DNA of 64,000 nt from Maritalea mobilis (GCF_019800885.1 NZ_JAHVKE010000001.1:496001-560000), one strand, 5' to 3'. Shown: positions 7,889-17,566, counted from the first letter of the stretch. Notes: generated from the letters alone by a model not told the origin. Numbers and translations: made by a program.

Positions 7889-7975
7889 CGTTTCGGGATC
7901 GGTCTTTCCACGTGGTAAACTGGAACAAGCCCGGGCGGGCATGCGTTTTTGCCTTGCACACACAAGGAGGACCCC

Positions 7976-8206
7976 ATGGCAGAGCGCGTGAAATCCAAGG
8001 ACGGTCGCAGCGAGACCCGCGAGATCATCGGTGACGTCGAAAAAGCCCCGGCTTTTCAAGGGCGCGATGGCGGGGTTCTTGCCCGCAAGACCGCCACGAA
8101 GGACGAGATGAAGCGCGATCATGACGGGCGTTTTGGCGCCACGCGCGTCACCAAGTCTGACGAAGACCGCCCCGGCACCGACAATCTCGGCGAAAGGAAC
8201 AAATGA
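7976..8206 (+). CDS. Small highly charged hypothetical protein
   Basis: A 76-residue, lysine-, arginine- and aspartate-rich protein without hydrophobic segments, beginning MAERVKSKDGRSETREI. The ATG at 7976 is preceded by AAGGAGG at ideal spacing; the frame's earlier ATG at 7949 has none. The stop overlaps the following gene as ATGA, so the two proteins are probably made together. Composition suggests a disordered or nucleic-acid-associated protein. No family is recognised. Confidence 0.7.
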   Translation: MAERVKSKDGRSETREIIGDVEKAPAFQGRDGGVLARKTATKDEMKRDHDGRFGATRVTKSDEDRPGTDNLGERNK

Positions 8207-8712
8207 TGGCAGACCCTTCCATGACGCCCACCCCCGTCGACCAGGTGCGCAAGAACCCCTCACCGCTGACCAACGGCACGTGGGTTCTGGTCGCCGATGG
8301 GGAGAAGGCCCTGTTTCTCGAAAACATCGGCGACGCGGACTATCCGCAACTGGAGGTCCGGCGCGAGAAGGAGCAGGACAATCCCAAGACCGCGCAGCAG
8401 GGCACAGACAAGCCGGGCCGGTTCAACGATGGACCAAACGTGCACCGCTCGGCGGTGGAGCAGACCGACTGGCACCATCTCGAACAGATGCGCTTTGCCG
8501 ATGATCTGGCAGAAATGCTCTATAAGCGCGCCCATGCCCACGGGTTCAAGCGCCTTATCATCGCCGCCAGCCCCAAGGTATTGGGCGAGTTGCGGGACAA
8601 GATGCACAAGGAGGTCGCCGACAGGGTGGTGGGCGAGGTCGCATTGACGCTGACCAACCATCCCATCGACGAGATGGCCAAGCGGATCGCCGACCATCTG
8701 ACCGAAGACTGA
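8203..8712 (+). CDS. Host attachment (Host_attach/baeRF-like) family protein
   Basis: A 169-residue soluble protein whose order WVLVADGEKALFLEN, then DWHHLEQMRFADDLAEML, then RLIIAASPKVLGELR and a C-terminal HLTED fits the family annotated as 'required for attachment to host cells', a shortened relative of archaeal release-factor-like (eRF1) domains. The name comes from an early plant-association phenotype and does not establish function here. It is coupled to the 76-residue gene by ATGA. Lone, conserved stress-associated roles have been suggested for relatives; that is inference here. Confidence 0.65.
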   Translation: MMADPSMTPTPVDQVRKNPSPLTNGTWVLVADGEKALFLENIGDADYPQLEVRREKEQDNPKTAQQGTDKPGRFNDGPNVHRSAVEQTDWHHLEQMRFADDLAEMLYKRAHAHGFKRLIIAASPKVLGELRDKMHKEVADRVVGEVALTLTNHPIDEMAKRIADHLTED

Positions 8713-8769
8713 CAGCCTCGGGGCAGGGCGGGGATTGACCCCGGCCTGCCCGCGTGAAAAGCCGATCCC

Positions 8770-9693
8770 ATGACCGAGGTTCGGCCCCCCCTGGCACAAT
8801 CAAGCCTGCTGTTGCGGGACGCCGGGAAAGGCGTGTTGGCGCTTGTCATGGCCTGCACGATCTGGGGCCTGTCGCCGCTGTTCTACGCGCTCTTGTCCGA
8901 TGTGCCGCCTGCCGAGGTCCTGGCCCATCGCACCGCTTGGTCGCTGATCGTTTTCGCAGGCATGCTGGCGCTTCAGCGCCGCTTGCGGGAGGTGCCGAGG
9001 GCCCTGGGCTCCGTACGGGGCTTTCTCGCCGTTCTGGCCGCCTCGGCGATGATCTCGGTGAACTGGTTTCTGTTCATCTTCGCCATCCAGGCAGGCCGCA
9101 CGGTCGAGGCCTCGCTCGGCTACTACATCTTCCCGCTCGTGGCCGTCCTGCTGGGGGCCACCGTGCTGCGCGAGGGGTTGGGCCGCGCGCAACTCCTCGC
9201 CGTTGCGATTGCCGCTGCGGCGGTCATCACGCTGACCATAGGCCTTGGGGCCGCGCCGTGGATTTCCCTGACGCTGGCGGTGACCTTCGGGATCTACGGG
9301 CTTTTGAAACGCTGGGTGCAGGCCGGGCCGGTCGTATCGGTCACGGCCGAGGTGCTGATCCTTGTCCCCATCGCGACCGTCTACCTGGTCTGGCTGGGGG
9401 CGGAGGCCGGCCATTTCGGCCATGACATCGGCACCAGCCTCCTGCTCATCGCGTCCGGCCCGATGACGGCGACGCCGCTGATCCTGTTTTCCTATGCCAC
9501 CAAGCGTGTCGCCATGGCGACCGTGGGGCTGGTGCAATACCTCAACCCGACCCTGCAATTCGGCGTCGCCGCCCTGATCCTGGGCGAGGTCGTGACGCCC
9601 TGGCACATGATCGCCTTTCCCATGATCTGGGTCGCCTTGGCGATCTATTCCTGGGCGACGTTCAGCTCACAGCACCCGAAAGCTCCGACATGA
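8770..9693 (+). CDS. rarD: RarD-type EamA-family inner-membrane transporter
   Basis: A 307-residue protein with about ten hydrophobic helices and two EamA repeats. The N-terminal segment MACTIWGLSPLFYALL and the AHRTAWSLI motif are characteristic of RarD, the branch originally linked to chloramphenicol sensitivity. The substrate is unknown. It converges on the LOG-family gene and overlaps its 3' end by 32 bases, so the two cannot both be fully transcribed without antisense overlap. Confidence 0.85.
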   Translation: MTEVRPPLAQSSLLLRDAGKGVLALVMACTIWGLSPLFYALLSDVPPAEVLAHRTAWSLIVFAGMLALQRRLREVPRALGSVRGFLAVLAASAMISVNWFLFIFAIQAGRTVEASLGYYIFPLVAVLLGATVLREGLGRAQLLAVAIAAAAVITLTIGLGAAPWISLTLAVTFGIYGLLKRWVQAGPVVSVTAEVLILVPIATVYLVWLGAEAGHFGHDIGTSLLLIASGPMTATPLILFSYATKRVAMATVGLVQYLNPTLQFGVAALILGEVVTPWHMIAFPMIWVALAIYSWATFSSQHPKAPT

Positions 9694-10213
9694 GCGACGG
9701 GACATCCGGCACGGTCGTGTAGAAGTCCAGCAGCGAGGCGTCGGCGAACCCCTCGCGAACCACATGCTCCACCAGGTCGAGCAGCGGCTGCCAGTAGCCT
9801 TCCGTGCCCAGCAGGATCAGCGGCTTGTCATGCAGGCCAAGCTGCCGCCACGTCAGAACCTCGAAGAACTCGTCGAGGCTGCCGGCCCCGCCGGGCAGCA
9901 TGACGATCGCGTCCGAGTTCATGAACATGACCTTTTTGCGCTCGTGCATCGTCTCGGTCACGATGAAGCTGGTCAGATCGCGCTTGCCAACCTCCAGGTC
10001 CAGCAAATGCGTCGGGATCACGCCGAAGGTTTCGCCGCCCGCCTGTTGCGCGGCGCGGGCCACCGCGCCCATCAGGCCGACATCGCCCGCGCCATAAACC
10101 AACCGGTATCCGGCCTCGGCCAGGGCTGCACCCAGTTCGGTCGCGGCCTCCAGGTAGGCGGGGTTTCGACCGGCCCGCGAGCCACAATAGACACAGACGG
10201 AAAAGCTCGACAT
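9662..10213 (-). CDS. LOG family protein (nucleotide 5'-monophosphate phosphoribohydrolase-like)
   Basis: A 183-residue protein of the LOG (TIGR00730) family. It shows CVYCGSRAG at the N-terminus, GAGDVGLMGAVA, and the catalytic-site motif PGGAGSLDEFFEVLTW. Members release the free base from (cytokinin-type) nucleoside monophosphates or AMP. The start at 10213 matches the family length; 30 extra codons upstream are open but do not resemble the family. It is convergent with rarD, overlapping 32 bases. Confidence 0.9.
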   Translation of the reverse strand: MSSFSVCVYCGSRAGRNPAYLEAATELGAALAEAGYRLVYGAGDVGLMGAVARAAQQAGGETFGVIPTHLLDLEVGKRDLTSFIVTETMHERKKVMFMNSDAIVMLPGGAGSLDEFFEVLTWRQLGLHDKPLILLGTEGYWQPLLDLVEHVVREGFADASLLDFYTTVPDVPSLMSELSGAVS

Positions 10214-10325
10214 GGCGGCACCTTGAATTCGAGGGGATTTTGAGACCTGATACCCCCGAAGCGAGGGGCGCTCAACCCAAGGGGACAGGGGCGGGCGCAC
10301 CACAGGACGACAGGGGGATCAGCCG

Positions 10326-11666
10326 ATGAAACTCGGCGCCGTTTTTGGCACCAGCACACCCGCCGTGGGTGCGGCCGCAGGCGCGGTCGTGCTGCTCGTG
10401 GCCGGGGTCGTGGGCTACGGCCTGATGCGCGGGGAGGACGACACGCCCCCCACGCAGGACCCGCCCCCGGTGGCCGAGGTCACGCCCGAGCCGGACGTGA
10501 CGGCGGAGGCCCCCGAAGCCGAAGCCCCCGCACCCGAGGCGCCCGCACCGGCGGACCCGCCCGAGGCGCAGGCGAGCGTGGCACCGCCCAGCTTCGACCA
10601 GGTGCGGGTCGCCCCGGACGGCGCGACGGTGATCGCCGGTCGCGCGCCCGCCGGGGCCGATGTGCAGCTGCTTCTCGACGGGGTTCCCGTTGCCGAGACG
10701 CGGGCCGATGGCAGCGGCAGCTTCGCGATGCTGCTGACCCTGCCGCCCGCCGACGCCCCGCGCATCCTGAGCCTGATGGCCCGTCTCGACGGGACCGAGG
10801 TCGCCGGGGCCGAACAGGTGATCGTCGCGCCGTTCGGTGCGCCGGAGGCGATGGCCGCCGCCACGCCCGAGGCCGTGCCCGCGCCGCCGGGCGGTGACGA
10901 GGCCGCCCCCGGGGCCACCGCCGAGGCGGCAAGCGCCCCCGAGGATGCTGCGCCGGAAACGGATATCGCGCTGGCCGACACCCCCGACGCGTCCACCACA
11001 GTGCCAGACGAGCCTGCCAGCGCCGCGACATCCCCCGGCCCCGACGCGCCCGCCGCATTGGCCGAGGCCCCGGCGACCGCCACGCCAACCGAACCCGCCG
11101 CGCCCTCGGTCATCATCGCGGGGCCCGAGGGCGTGCGCGTGGCCCAAGGCGGAACGCCCCCGCCCGCCGCTCAGACCGAGGTGCGCCTCGACGCGATTTC
11201 CTATGACACCGAGGGCGATGTCATTCTTTCCGGGCGCGGCGCAGCCGAAGCGCAGCTGCAGGTCTTCCTCGACAACCAACCCATCCGTCTGGGCGAGGTC
11301 GGCCCGTCCGGCAACTGGTCGCTGGACCTGCCCGATATCGACCCAGGCACCTACACGCTTCGCGTGACCGAACTGTCACCAGAAGGGAACGTGACCTCGG
11401 AAGTCGAAACGCCCTTCCTGCGCGAAGACCCCGCGCGTGTGGCGGCAGCGCCGCTGATGATCGGCGGGGGCGTCTCGGTGATGACGGTGCAGCCGGGCTT
11501 CACGCTGTGGGGGATCGCCGAGGAAAACTTCGGCGATGGCCTGGCCTATGTGCAGATCTTCGAGGAAAACCGCGACCAGATCCAGGACCCGAACTGGATC
11601 TTCCCGGGCCAGATCTTTCGTCTGCCGGACCTGCCGGTCTCGCAAGGGGCGCCTGACGAGGGCTAG
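10326..11666 (+). CDS. Membrane-anchored LysM protein with two Ig-like domains
   Basis: A 446-residue protein. One N-terminal helix (about residues 13-33) anchors it, followed by a long Ala/Pro/Glu-rich linker. Two similar beta-rich segments follow, each with an 'I-x-G-R-x-A-x-A-x-[LV]-QL' pattern (around 100 and 290; GRAPAGADVQLLLD and GRGAAEAQLQVFLD), which look like Ig-like repeats. A C-terminal LysM motif (VQPGFTLWGIAEENFG, about 385-435) binds peptidoglycan. It probably links membrane and cell wall. The low-complexity linker inflates antisense open frames here. It stands alone between the LOG gene and the exporter. Confidence 0.85.
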   Translation: MKLGAVFGTSTPAVGAAAGAVVLLVAGVVGYGLMRGEDDTPPTQDPPPVAEVTPEPDVTAEAPEAEAPAPEAPAPADPPEAQASVAPPSFDQVRVAPDGATVIAGRAPAGADVQLLLDGVPVAETRADGSGSFAMLLTLPPADAPRILSLMARLDGTEVAGAEQVIVAPFGAPEAMAAATPEAVPAPPGGDEAAPGATAEAASAPEDAAPETDIALADTPDASTTVPDEPASAATSPGPDAPAALAEAPATATPTEPAAPSVIIAGPEGVRVAQGGTPPPAAQTEVRLDAISYDTEGDVILSGRGAAEAQLQVFLDNQPIRLGEVGPSGNWSLDLPDIDPGTYTLRVTELSPEGNVTSEVETPFLREDPARVAAAPLMIGGGVSVMTVQPGFTLWGIAEENFGDGLAYVQIFEENRDQIQDPNWIFPGQIFRLPDLPVSQGAPDEG

Positions 11667-11737
11667 GGATCGTCGCGCACTGGTGTTTCCGCGCGCAGGG
11701 ACCTAGGTAGGGGTCGAACAGCCAGCGGAATCCATCC

Positions 11738-13624
11738 ATGCCAGCCGATGCAACCACCCCGACCGGTGCCCAACCGGGGCGCAAGACCGATCAGGTGACC
11801 GGCGGCGATCCGGGTGACGCTGGTCTGGAACAGGCCGAGCGCCGCTCGGCCCTGCGCACGATCCGCAAGGTGGCCCCCTATCTCTGGCCCGAGGACAAGC
11901 CCTGGGTGAAGCGGCGCGTCGTGATCGCGCTGGCGATGCTGGCGCTGGCCAAGATCGTGACCGTGGCCACCCCCTTCGTCTACAAGGCCGCCGTCGACGT
12001 GCTGGCCGGCGAGGCCGATGGATCGCCGGCCTGGATGCTGGCCCTTGGGGCCGTCGGCCTGACCGTGGCCTATGGGTTTGCGCGCCTTGGCACCGTCGGC
12101 TTCCAGCAGTTGCGCGATGCGGTCTTTGCCCGCGTGGCGCAGCGCGCGCTCCGGCAACTGGCGCTGGAGACGTTCCAGCACATCCATGCGCTGTCGCTGC
12201 GCTACCACATCACACGCAAGACCGGCGGGCTGTCGCGGATCATCGAGCGGGGGGTGAAAGGCGTCGAGTTCCTGTTGCGCTTCATGCTCTTCTCGGTCGG
12301 TCCTCTGATCCTGGAACTGCTGCTGACCGGGATCATCCTCGCCGTGGTCTTCGATATCAGCTACCTGCTGGTCCTTGCCGTCACCATCGCGCTTTACATC
12401 GTCTTCACCTTCAAGGTGACGGAATGGCGGGTGAAAATCCGGCGCGAGATGAACAAGCAGGACACCGACGCCAACCAGAAGGCGATCGACAGCCTGCTGA
12501 ATTTCGAAACCGTCAAGTATTTCGGCGCCGAGAGGCGCGAGGCCGAGCGCTATGACGGGGCGATGGCCGGCTACGAGGATGCCGCGATCCGCACCTCGCT
12601 GTCGCTGGCCTTTCTGAATTTCGGCCAGTCGCTGATCATCACCACCGGGCTTGTGATCGTGATGGTCATGGCCGCGCTCGGCGTGGCCGACGGGTCCCTG
12701 ACCGTCGGCGATTTCGTCATGGTCAACGCCTACATGATCCAGATCACCATGCCGTTGAACTTCCTCGGCACCGTCTATCGCGAGATCCGCCAGAGCCTTG
12801 TCGACATGGGCGAGATGTTCGACCTGCTGGAGCAACCCGCCGAGGTGGCGGACAAGCCCGGCGCGCGCGCCCTTTCGGTGTCGGGCGGCGAGGTCGTGTT
12901 CGAGGATGTGCGCTTTGCCTATGATAGCGAACGCGCGATCCTCAAGGGCATCTCCTTCCGGGTTGCGCCGGGGGAAACCGTGGCGCTGGTCGGGTCCTCG
13001 GGGGCGGGGAAATCCACCATCGGGCGGCTTCTGTTCCGCTTTTACGACGTCACGGGCGGGGCGATCCGGATCGATGGCCAGGACCTGCGCGATGTCACGC
13101 AGGACAGCCTGCATGACGCCATCGGCGTGGTGCCGCAGGACACGGTGCTGTTCAACGACACGATCCGCTACAACATCGCCTATGGCCGCCCCGAGGCCAG
13201 CGAGGCGGAGGTCACCGCCGCCGCCCGCGCCGCCAAGATCCACGATTTCATCCTCGGGCTGCCGCAGGGCTACGACACGATGGTGGGCGAGCGGGGCCTG
13301 AAGCTGTCGGGCGGGGAGAAGCAGCGGGTGGGCATCGCCCGGACCTTGCTGAAGGACCCGCCGATCCTGTTGCTGGACGAGGCGACTTCGGCGCTCGACA
13401 CCGAAACCGAGCGGGGCATCCAGTCGGAACTGCGCATGATGGGGCAGGGGCGGTCGGTCATCACCATCGCGCATCGGCTTTCGACCATCGTGGACTCGGA
13501 CCGGATCCTTGTGCTGGAGGCGGGCGGGGTCGTGGAATCCGGCACCCATGTCGCGCTGCTGGCCAAAGGCGGGCGCTACGCGAGCCTCTGGGCCCGGCAG
13601 ATGGCCGGGGACGATCTCGACTGA
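11738..13624 (+). CDS. Atm1-type ABC exporter (fused permease and ATPase)
   Basis: A 628-residue half-transporter with six membrane helices (about 65-350), then an ATPase domain with Walker A (GSSGAGKST), ABC signature (LSGGEKQR) and Walker B (ILLLDEATSALD). The membrane-domain motif NFETVKYFGAERREAERYD is the signature of the Atm1/HMT1 branch that exports glutathione-linked metal or sulfur compounds. It would act as a homodimer in the inner membrane. The exact substrate is not readable from sequence. It is a single gene ending in a strong hairpin. Confidence 0.92.
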   Translation: MPADATTPTGAQPGRKTDQVTGGDPGDAGLEQAERRSALRTIRKVAPYLWPEDKPWVKRRVVIALAMLALAKIVTVATPFVYKAAVDVLAGEADGSPAWMLALGAVGLTVAYGFARLGTVGFQQLRDAVFARVAQRALRQLALETFQHIHALSLRYHITRKTGGLSRIIERGVKGVEFLLRFMLFSVGPLILELLLTGIILAVVFDISYLLVLAVTIALYIVFTFKVTEWRVKIRREMNKQDTDANQKAIDSLLNFETVKYFGAERREAERYDGAMAGYEDAAIRTSLSLAFLNFGQSLIITTGLVIVMVMAALGVADGSLTVGDFVMVNAYMIQITMPLNFLGTVYREIRQSLVDMGEMFDLLEQPAEVADKPGARALSVSGGEVVFEDVRFAYDSERAILKGISFRVAPGETVALVGSSGAGKSTIGRLLFRFYDVTGGAIRIDGQDLRDVTQDSLHDAIGVVPQDTVLFNDTIRYNIAYGRPEASEAEVTAAARAAKIHDFILGLPQGYDTMVGERGLKLSGGEKQRVGIARTLLKDPPILLLDEATSALDTETERGIQSELRMMGQGRSVITIAHRLSTIVDSDRILVLEAGGVVESGTHVALLAKGGRYASLWARQMAGDDLD

Positions 13625-13664
13625 GGGATTGCGCCGTCTTCGACGTCGCCCGGGAAAGCGCCTC

Positions 13665-13714
13665 GGGGGGCCTTGAGCCCCCCTCGGCCCTGATGCCTCC
13701 GGCGGGAGTTTTTT
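13665..13714 (+). terminator. Double hairpin terminator after the ABC exporter
   Basis: A perfect 7-bp stem GGGGGGC-CTTGA-GCCCCCC (13665-13683) is followed 13 bases later by CTCC-GGCG-GGAG and six T (13697-13714). The T-run makes the second part an intrinsic terminator. The tail that follows, GGCCAAGATGAAGGAGG, resembles the tail after a similar hairpin at 58602; see findings. Confidence 0.75.
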
Positions 13715-13744
13715 GGCCAAGATGAAGGAGGGGCGGGCCGCTGG

Positions 13745-16700
13745 TTATTCGGCGGCGCGCAAGGGCGGTTGCGGCGGGGCGTCGGGGTCGTGAGCGTTTT
13801 GCTCCGGCTCCGGGTCGGCCCGTGTGTCCGTGTCGGGCGCGTTCGGCGTTTCGGTGTTTTCGGGCAACTCTTCGGTGGTGTCCGCGGGCGAGGGGGTGTC
13901 CTCGACCGGCGGTTCCGGGCGTTCGTCCCAATAGATCACCGGGTCGTAGACGCGGCGTGCGGCGCGCGTGGTGGCCCAGTCCTGTGCTGCGCGGCTCATG
14001 CGATGGGCGCCGGCGCGGGCGAGGCCTTTGCCGATCCATCCGACCGTGGTGCCGGACCAGATGCGCAGGGCCAGCAGCGAGGGCGTGAAGACGAGGGTCA
14101 GCACGGTCGCAATGCCGAGGCCGAACACGACCGCCGTGGCCAGTTGCTTCCACCACAGCGCGGTTGGGCTGTCGATCGTGTAGCCGCCATTGCCGAAATC
14201 GAGCGAGATGCCGAACATCATCGGCGCGAGCCCCGCCATGGTGGTGATCGTGGTCAGCAGGACCGGGCGGATGCGCGCCTCGGCCGTGCGGGTGATCGCC
14301 TCGATCCGGGGCATGTAGCGGGAATATTCCTGGTAGGTGTCGATCAGGACGATGTTGTTGTTCACCACGATCCCGGCCAAGGCCACGATCCCGGTGCCGG
14401 TCATGATGATGGAGAAAGTCTGGTCCATCACCAGCATGCCGATCAGCACGCCCGTGGTCGACAGGACCACCGCCAGAAGCACCAGCACCGCGTTGTAGAC
14501 CGAGTTGAACTGCGCCAGCAGGATGATGAACATCAGCCCCAGTGCCGCGCCGAAGGCCTGCCCGAGGAAGGCCTGGCTTTCGGCCTGGTCCTCCTGGTCG
14601 CCGGCCCATTCCCAGCCGACCGAGGCGGGCAGGGGGTTTTCCGTCTCCAGCCAATCGGTGATGAGGGCGATGCGTTCGTTCGCCGTTACCGGAACGGTGG
14701 TCAGATCGCCGTCGGCCAGGCCGGCCGCGATCGCGTCGGCCCCCAGCTCGCCGGACAGCAGGTAGATCTGCCACGATGTCTCGCCGATCGTGAAATCGGC
14801 GTCGCCCTCGACCGTGGGATTGGCGGTGTCCCGCAGGTAGGCGACCGTCTCCCCCTCGGCATCGTCGACCCGGAAGAGCGCGGCCAGCACGTCGGCCTTC
14901 ACCTCGAACACGCGGGACTGGTCGACGCGGCTGATCTCGGCCAGTTGCGGGGCCGGGGTGTAGGTGACGAAATTCGACAGGGGCACCAGACCGTCCATGG
15001 TGCGCACGCGCATCGTGTCCAGCGTCGAGAGCACGCGCGACTCCTCGGGGAACCGCACGCGGATGTCGATCTCTTCGTCCGAGGAGGGCACACGCATTGT
15101 GTCGAGCAGGATGCCGCGCGTGACAAGCTGGACCATCGCCCCCACGGTGGCGACGTCGGCGCCGAACCGGCCGGCGGCTTCGACATCCACGTCGATCTGC
15201 CAGTCGATGCCGGGCAGCGGCAGCGTGTCCTCGATCAGGGTCAGGCCGGCGAGGCCCTCGAACCTCGTGCGGACGATCTGGGTGGCTTCCTGCAACTCCT
15301 CCCAGTTGTCGCCGGACAGGCGCAGGTCGATGGGCTTGCCACTGGCGGGCCCGCGCGCTTGCGAGAAGATCTCGACCATGATGCCGGGGATCTGGTCGAG
15401 GCGGGCCTGAAGCCGTTCGAGGATCAGGTCGCCATCGGCCCGCTCCCCCCAAGGTTCGAGGTCGATCTGGACCTGCCCGATGGTATCGGCGGGCGCCGAC
15501 GCGCCGCCGGTGTTGTTGTTCAGCCCGCCATCACCGGCAAAGGCAAAGACGTCGCGCACGCCGGGGGTGCCGAGCACCTCCCTCTCGACAAGGCCGACCA
15601 GCCGGTCCTGTTCGGCGACCGACAGGTTGCCGCGCGCCCGGACATAGACGATCGCATTCTCGGGTTCGTTCTCGACGAAGAACTCCACGCCGTTGTTGTT
15701 CTCGACGAAGTAGAGGAAGACCGACACGACGAAGGCCCCGACCACGCCGATCATCACCAGCGGCATGATCGGGTTTGCGACGATGGCATGGATGACCCAG
15801 CCGAAGGGCGAGCGGCGATACCCCGCCTGCACCCGCTTTTCGCGCTGCGGCAGCTGGATGGAGCCAAGCACCACCGACATGATCGCCGACAGCACCACGA
15901 AGGCCACAATACCCGGCGCCATTGTCATCAGCGCAGGCGAGCCCGGTGGGAAGAAGGCCTGCCCGTTGATCGTCAGCATCGCCGCCTGGAACAGGCCAAA
16001 GGCGACCGCCGCCGCGATGGCGACCCGCAGCAGGTAGATCGGCACGAGGCGCTTGAAGGCTGCGGATGCATGGTCAACGACGCGGCTGAACCGCGCCGCG
16101 ACCCCGCCCAGAACCGGCAGGTAGATCAGCGCCACGATCAGCGAGGCGGACAGGACGAAGATCAGCGTCACGGGCAGCATGCCCATGAACTCACCCGGTA
16201 CGCCAGGCCAGAACAGCATGGGCAGGAAGGCGCAGAGCGTCGTCGCGGTGGAGGACACGACCGGCCAGAACATGCGCTTGGCGGCGTCGGTATAGGCCTG
16301 CATCGGCCGCGCCCCGTCCTGCAGGCGCTTGTCGGCATATTCGACGACCACGATGGCCCCGTCCACCAGCATCCCCACGGCGAGGATCAGGCCGAACATC
16401 ACGATGTTCGAGACGGGCACGCCCATGACGCCCAGCAGGATGAAGCACAAAAGGAACGAGGTCGGGATGGCGAACCCCACCAGCAGCGCCGAGCGCGTCC
16501 CGAGCGAGGCCAGCACCACGATCATCACCAGCGCGATGGCGGTCAGGACCGACCCCTCCAGCTGGCGCACCATGCCCTGAACCTGCACCGACTGATCGAG
16601 TGTTGTGTCCACCTGAACGGCGTCCTGCAATTCCTGCGGCCAGGTCGCGCGCACCTCCTCGACGGTCTGGCGGACCAGCTCGGCGGTGTCGATGATGTTG

Positions 16701-17566
16701 AAGCCGAGGCGCTTGACCACCTGCAATGCGATGGTCGGCTCACCGTTGTAGCGGGCGGTGCCGGTCCGGTCCCGGTAGGTCAGGCGGATCTCGGCCAACT
16801 CCCCCAGTGTCACCACCCGGTCACCATTCACGCTGATCGGCAGGTTGTAGACATCTTCCGCGCTGTCGAAACTGGACGGGATCTTGACCGAGATCGCCCC
16901 GCCCTCGGTTTCGATTTCGCCCGCGGCGATCAACTGGTTGTTGTTGACGACCGCGTTGATCAGGTCCGCGGCGGTGACGTCATAAGCCTCTAGCGCGATC
17001 GGGTCGATCAGCACCTCCAGCATTTCCTCGCGGCTGCCCGCAAGGCCTGCTTCCAGCACCGGGGTGAGGGTCTCCAACGCGTCCTGCATTTCCTGGGCGA
17101 GGCGGATCAGCGTGCGTTCCGGCGCGTCGCCCGACAAGGCCACGACGATGATCGGGAATTCCGAGAAGTTGATCTCGTTGATGGCGTAGCTTTCGGCCCC
17201 GTCGGGAAACTGCGACTCCGCACGGCCCATCGCGTCGCGCACATCGGCGATGGTTGCGCTCTTGTCCCAGCCGAATTCGAATTCGAGGAACACCCCCGCG
17301 AAGCCCTCCGAGGCGGTCGCGTTGATCGAGGTCAGCCCATCGAGATCCTGGAACTCGGATTCCATCGGGCGGACCAGCAGGCGCTCGCTGTCCTCGGCCG
17401 AGATGCCGGGGAAGGGCACCGAGACGAACAGCCCCGGGATGTCGATATCCGGCTCGCCCTCTTTCGGCAGGCCGACATAGGCCGCCGTGCCGATGACCAG
17501 CGACAGCACGATGAAGGCGATGACCATCCGCGCACGGCTGGCCGCCCAGTCGATGACGCCGATCAT
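13745..17566 (-). CDS. RND efflux permease (AcrB/HAE1-like)
   Basis: This 1273-residue inner-membrane pump has the twelve-helix, two-large-periplasmic-loop design of hydrophobe/amphiphile exporters. The N-terminus (AASRARMVIAFIVLSLVIG) and helix motifs such as LVDGAIVVVEY and GIVVNNNIVLIDTY are family hallmarks. It is some 200 residues longer than usual; the last 70 or so form an acidic, proline-rich tail with no predicted fold. It overlaps the upstream adaptor gene as ATGA, so adaptor and pump are co-translated. No TolC-like channel is in the window. Drug or solvent export is expected; the substrate is unknown. Confidence 0.93.
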   Translation of the reverse strand: MIGVIDWAASRARMVIAFIVLSLVIGTAAYVGLPKEGEPDIDIPGLFVSVPFPGISAEDSERLLVRPMESEFQDLDGLTSINATASEGFAGVFLEFEFGWDKSATIADVRDAMGRAESQFPDGAESYAINEINFSEFPIIVVALSGDAPERTLIRLAQEMQDALETLTPVLEAGLAGSREEMLEVLIDPIALEAYDVTAADLINAVVNNNQLIAAGEIETEGGAISVKIPSSFDSAEDVYNLPISVNGDRVVTLGELAEIRLTYRDRTGTARYNGEPTIALQVVKRLGFNIIDTAELVRQTVEEVRATWPQELQDAVQVDTTLDQSVQVQGMVRQLEGSVLTAIALVMIVVLASLGTRSALLVGFAIPTSFLLCFILLGVMGVPVSNIVMFGLILAVGMLVDGAIVVVEYADKRLQDGARPMQAYTDAAKRMFWPVVSSTATTLCAFLPMLFWPGVPGEFMGMLPVTLIFVLSASLIVALIYLPVLGGVAARFSRVVDHASAAFKRLVPIYLLRVAIAAAVAFGLFQAAMLTINGQAFFPPGSPALMTMAPGIVAFVVLSAIMSVVLGSIQLPQREKRVQAGYRRSPFGWVIHAIVANPIMPLVMIGVVGAFVVSVFLYFVENNNGVEFFVENEPENAIVYVRARGNLSVAEQDRLVGLVEREVLGTPGVRDVFAFAGDGGLNNNTGGASAPADTIGQVQIDLEPWGERADGDLILERLQARLDQIPGIMVEIFSQARGPASGKPIDLRLSGDNWEELQEATQIVRTRFEGLAGLTLIEDTLPLPGIDWQIDVDVEAAGRFGADVATVGAMVQLVTRGILLDTMRVPSSDEEIDIRVRFPEESRVLSTLDTMRVRTMDGLVPLSNFVTYTPAPQLAEISRVDQSRVFEVKADVLAALFRVDDAEGETVAYLRDTANPTVEGDADFTIGETSWQIYLLSGELGADAIAAGLADGDLTTVPVTANERIALITDWLETENPLPASVGWEWAGDQEDQAESQAFLGQAFGAALGLMFIILLAQFNSVYNAVLVLLAVVLSTTGVLIGMLVMDQTFSIIMTGTGIVALAGIVVNNNIVLIDTYQEYSRYMPRIEAITRTAEARIRPVLLTTITTMAGLAPMMFGISLDFGNGGYTIDSPTALWWKQLATAVVFGLGIATVLTLVFTPSLLALRIWSGTTVGWIGKGLARAGAHRMSRAAQDWATTRAARRVYDPVIYWDERPEPPVEDTPSPADTTEELPENTETPNAPDTDTRADPEPEQNAHDPDAPPQPPLRAAE

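Noticed and set aside
13769-16993. 1074-codon plus-strand open frame opposite the RND pump
   Set aside because: His/Arg/Gly-rich translation without domains; it is the antisense shadow of a high-GC gene whose own frame is clearly an RND pump.
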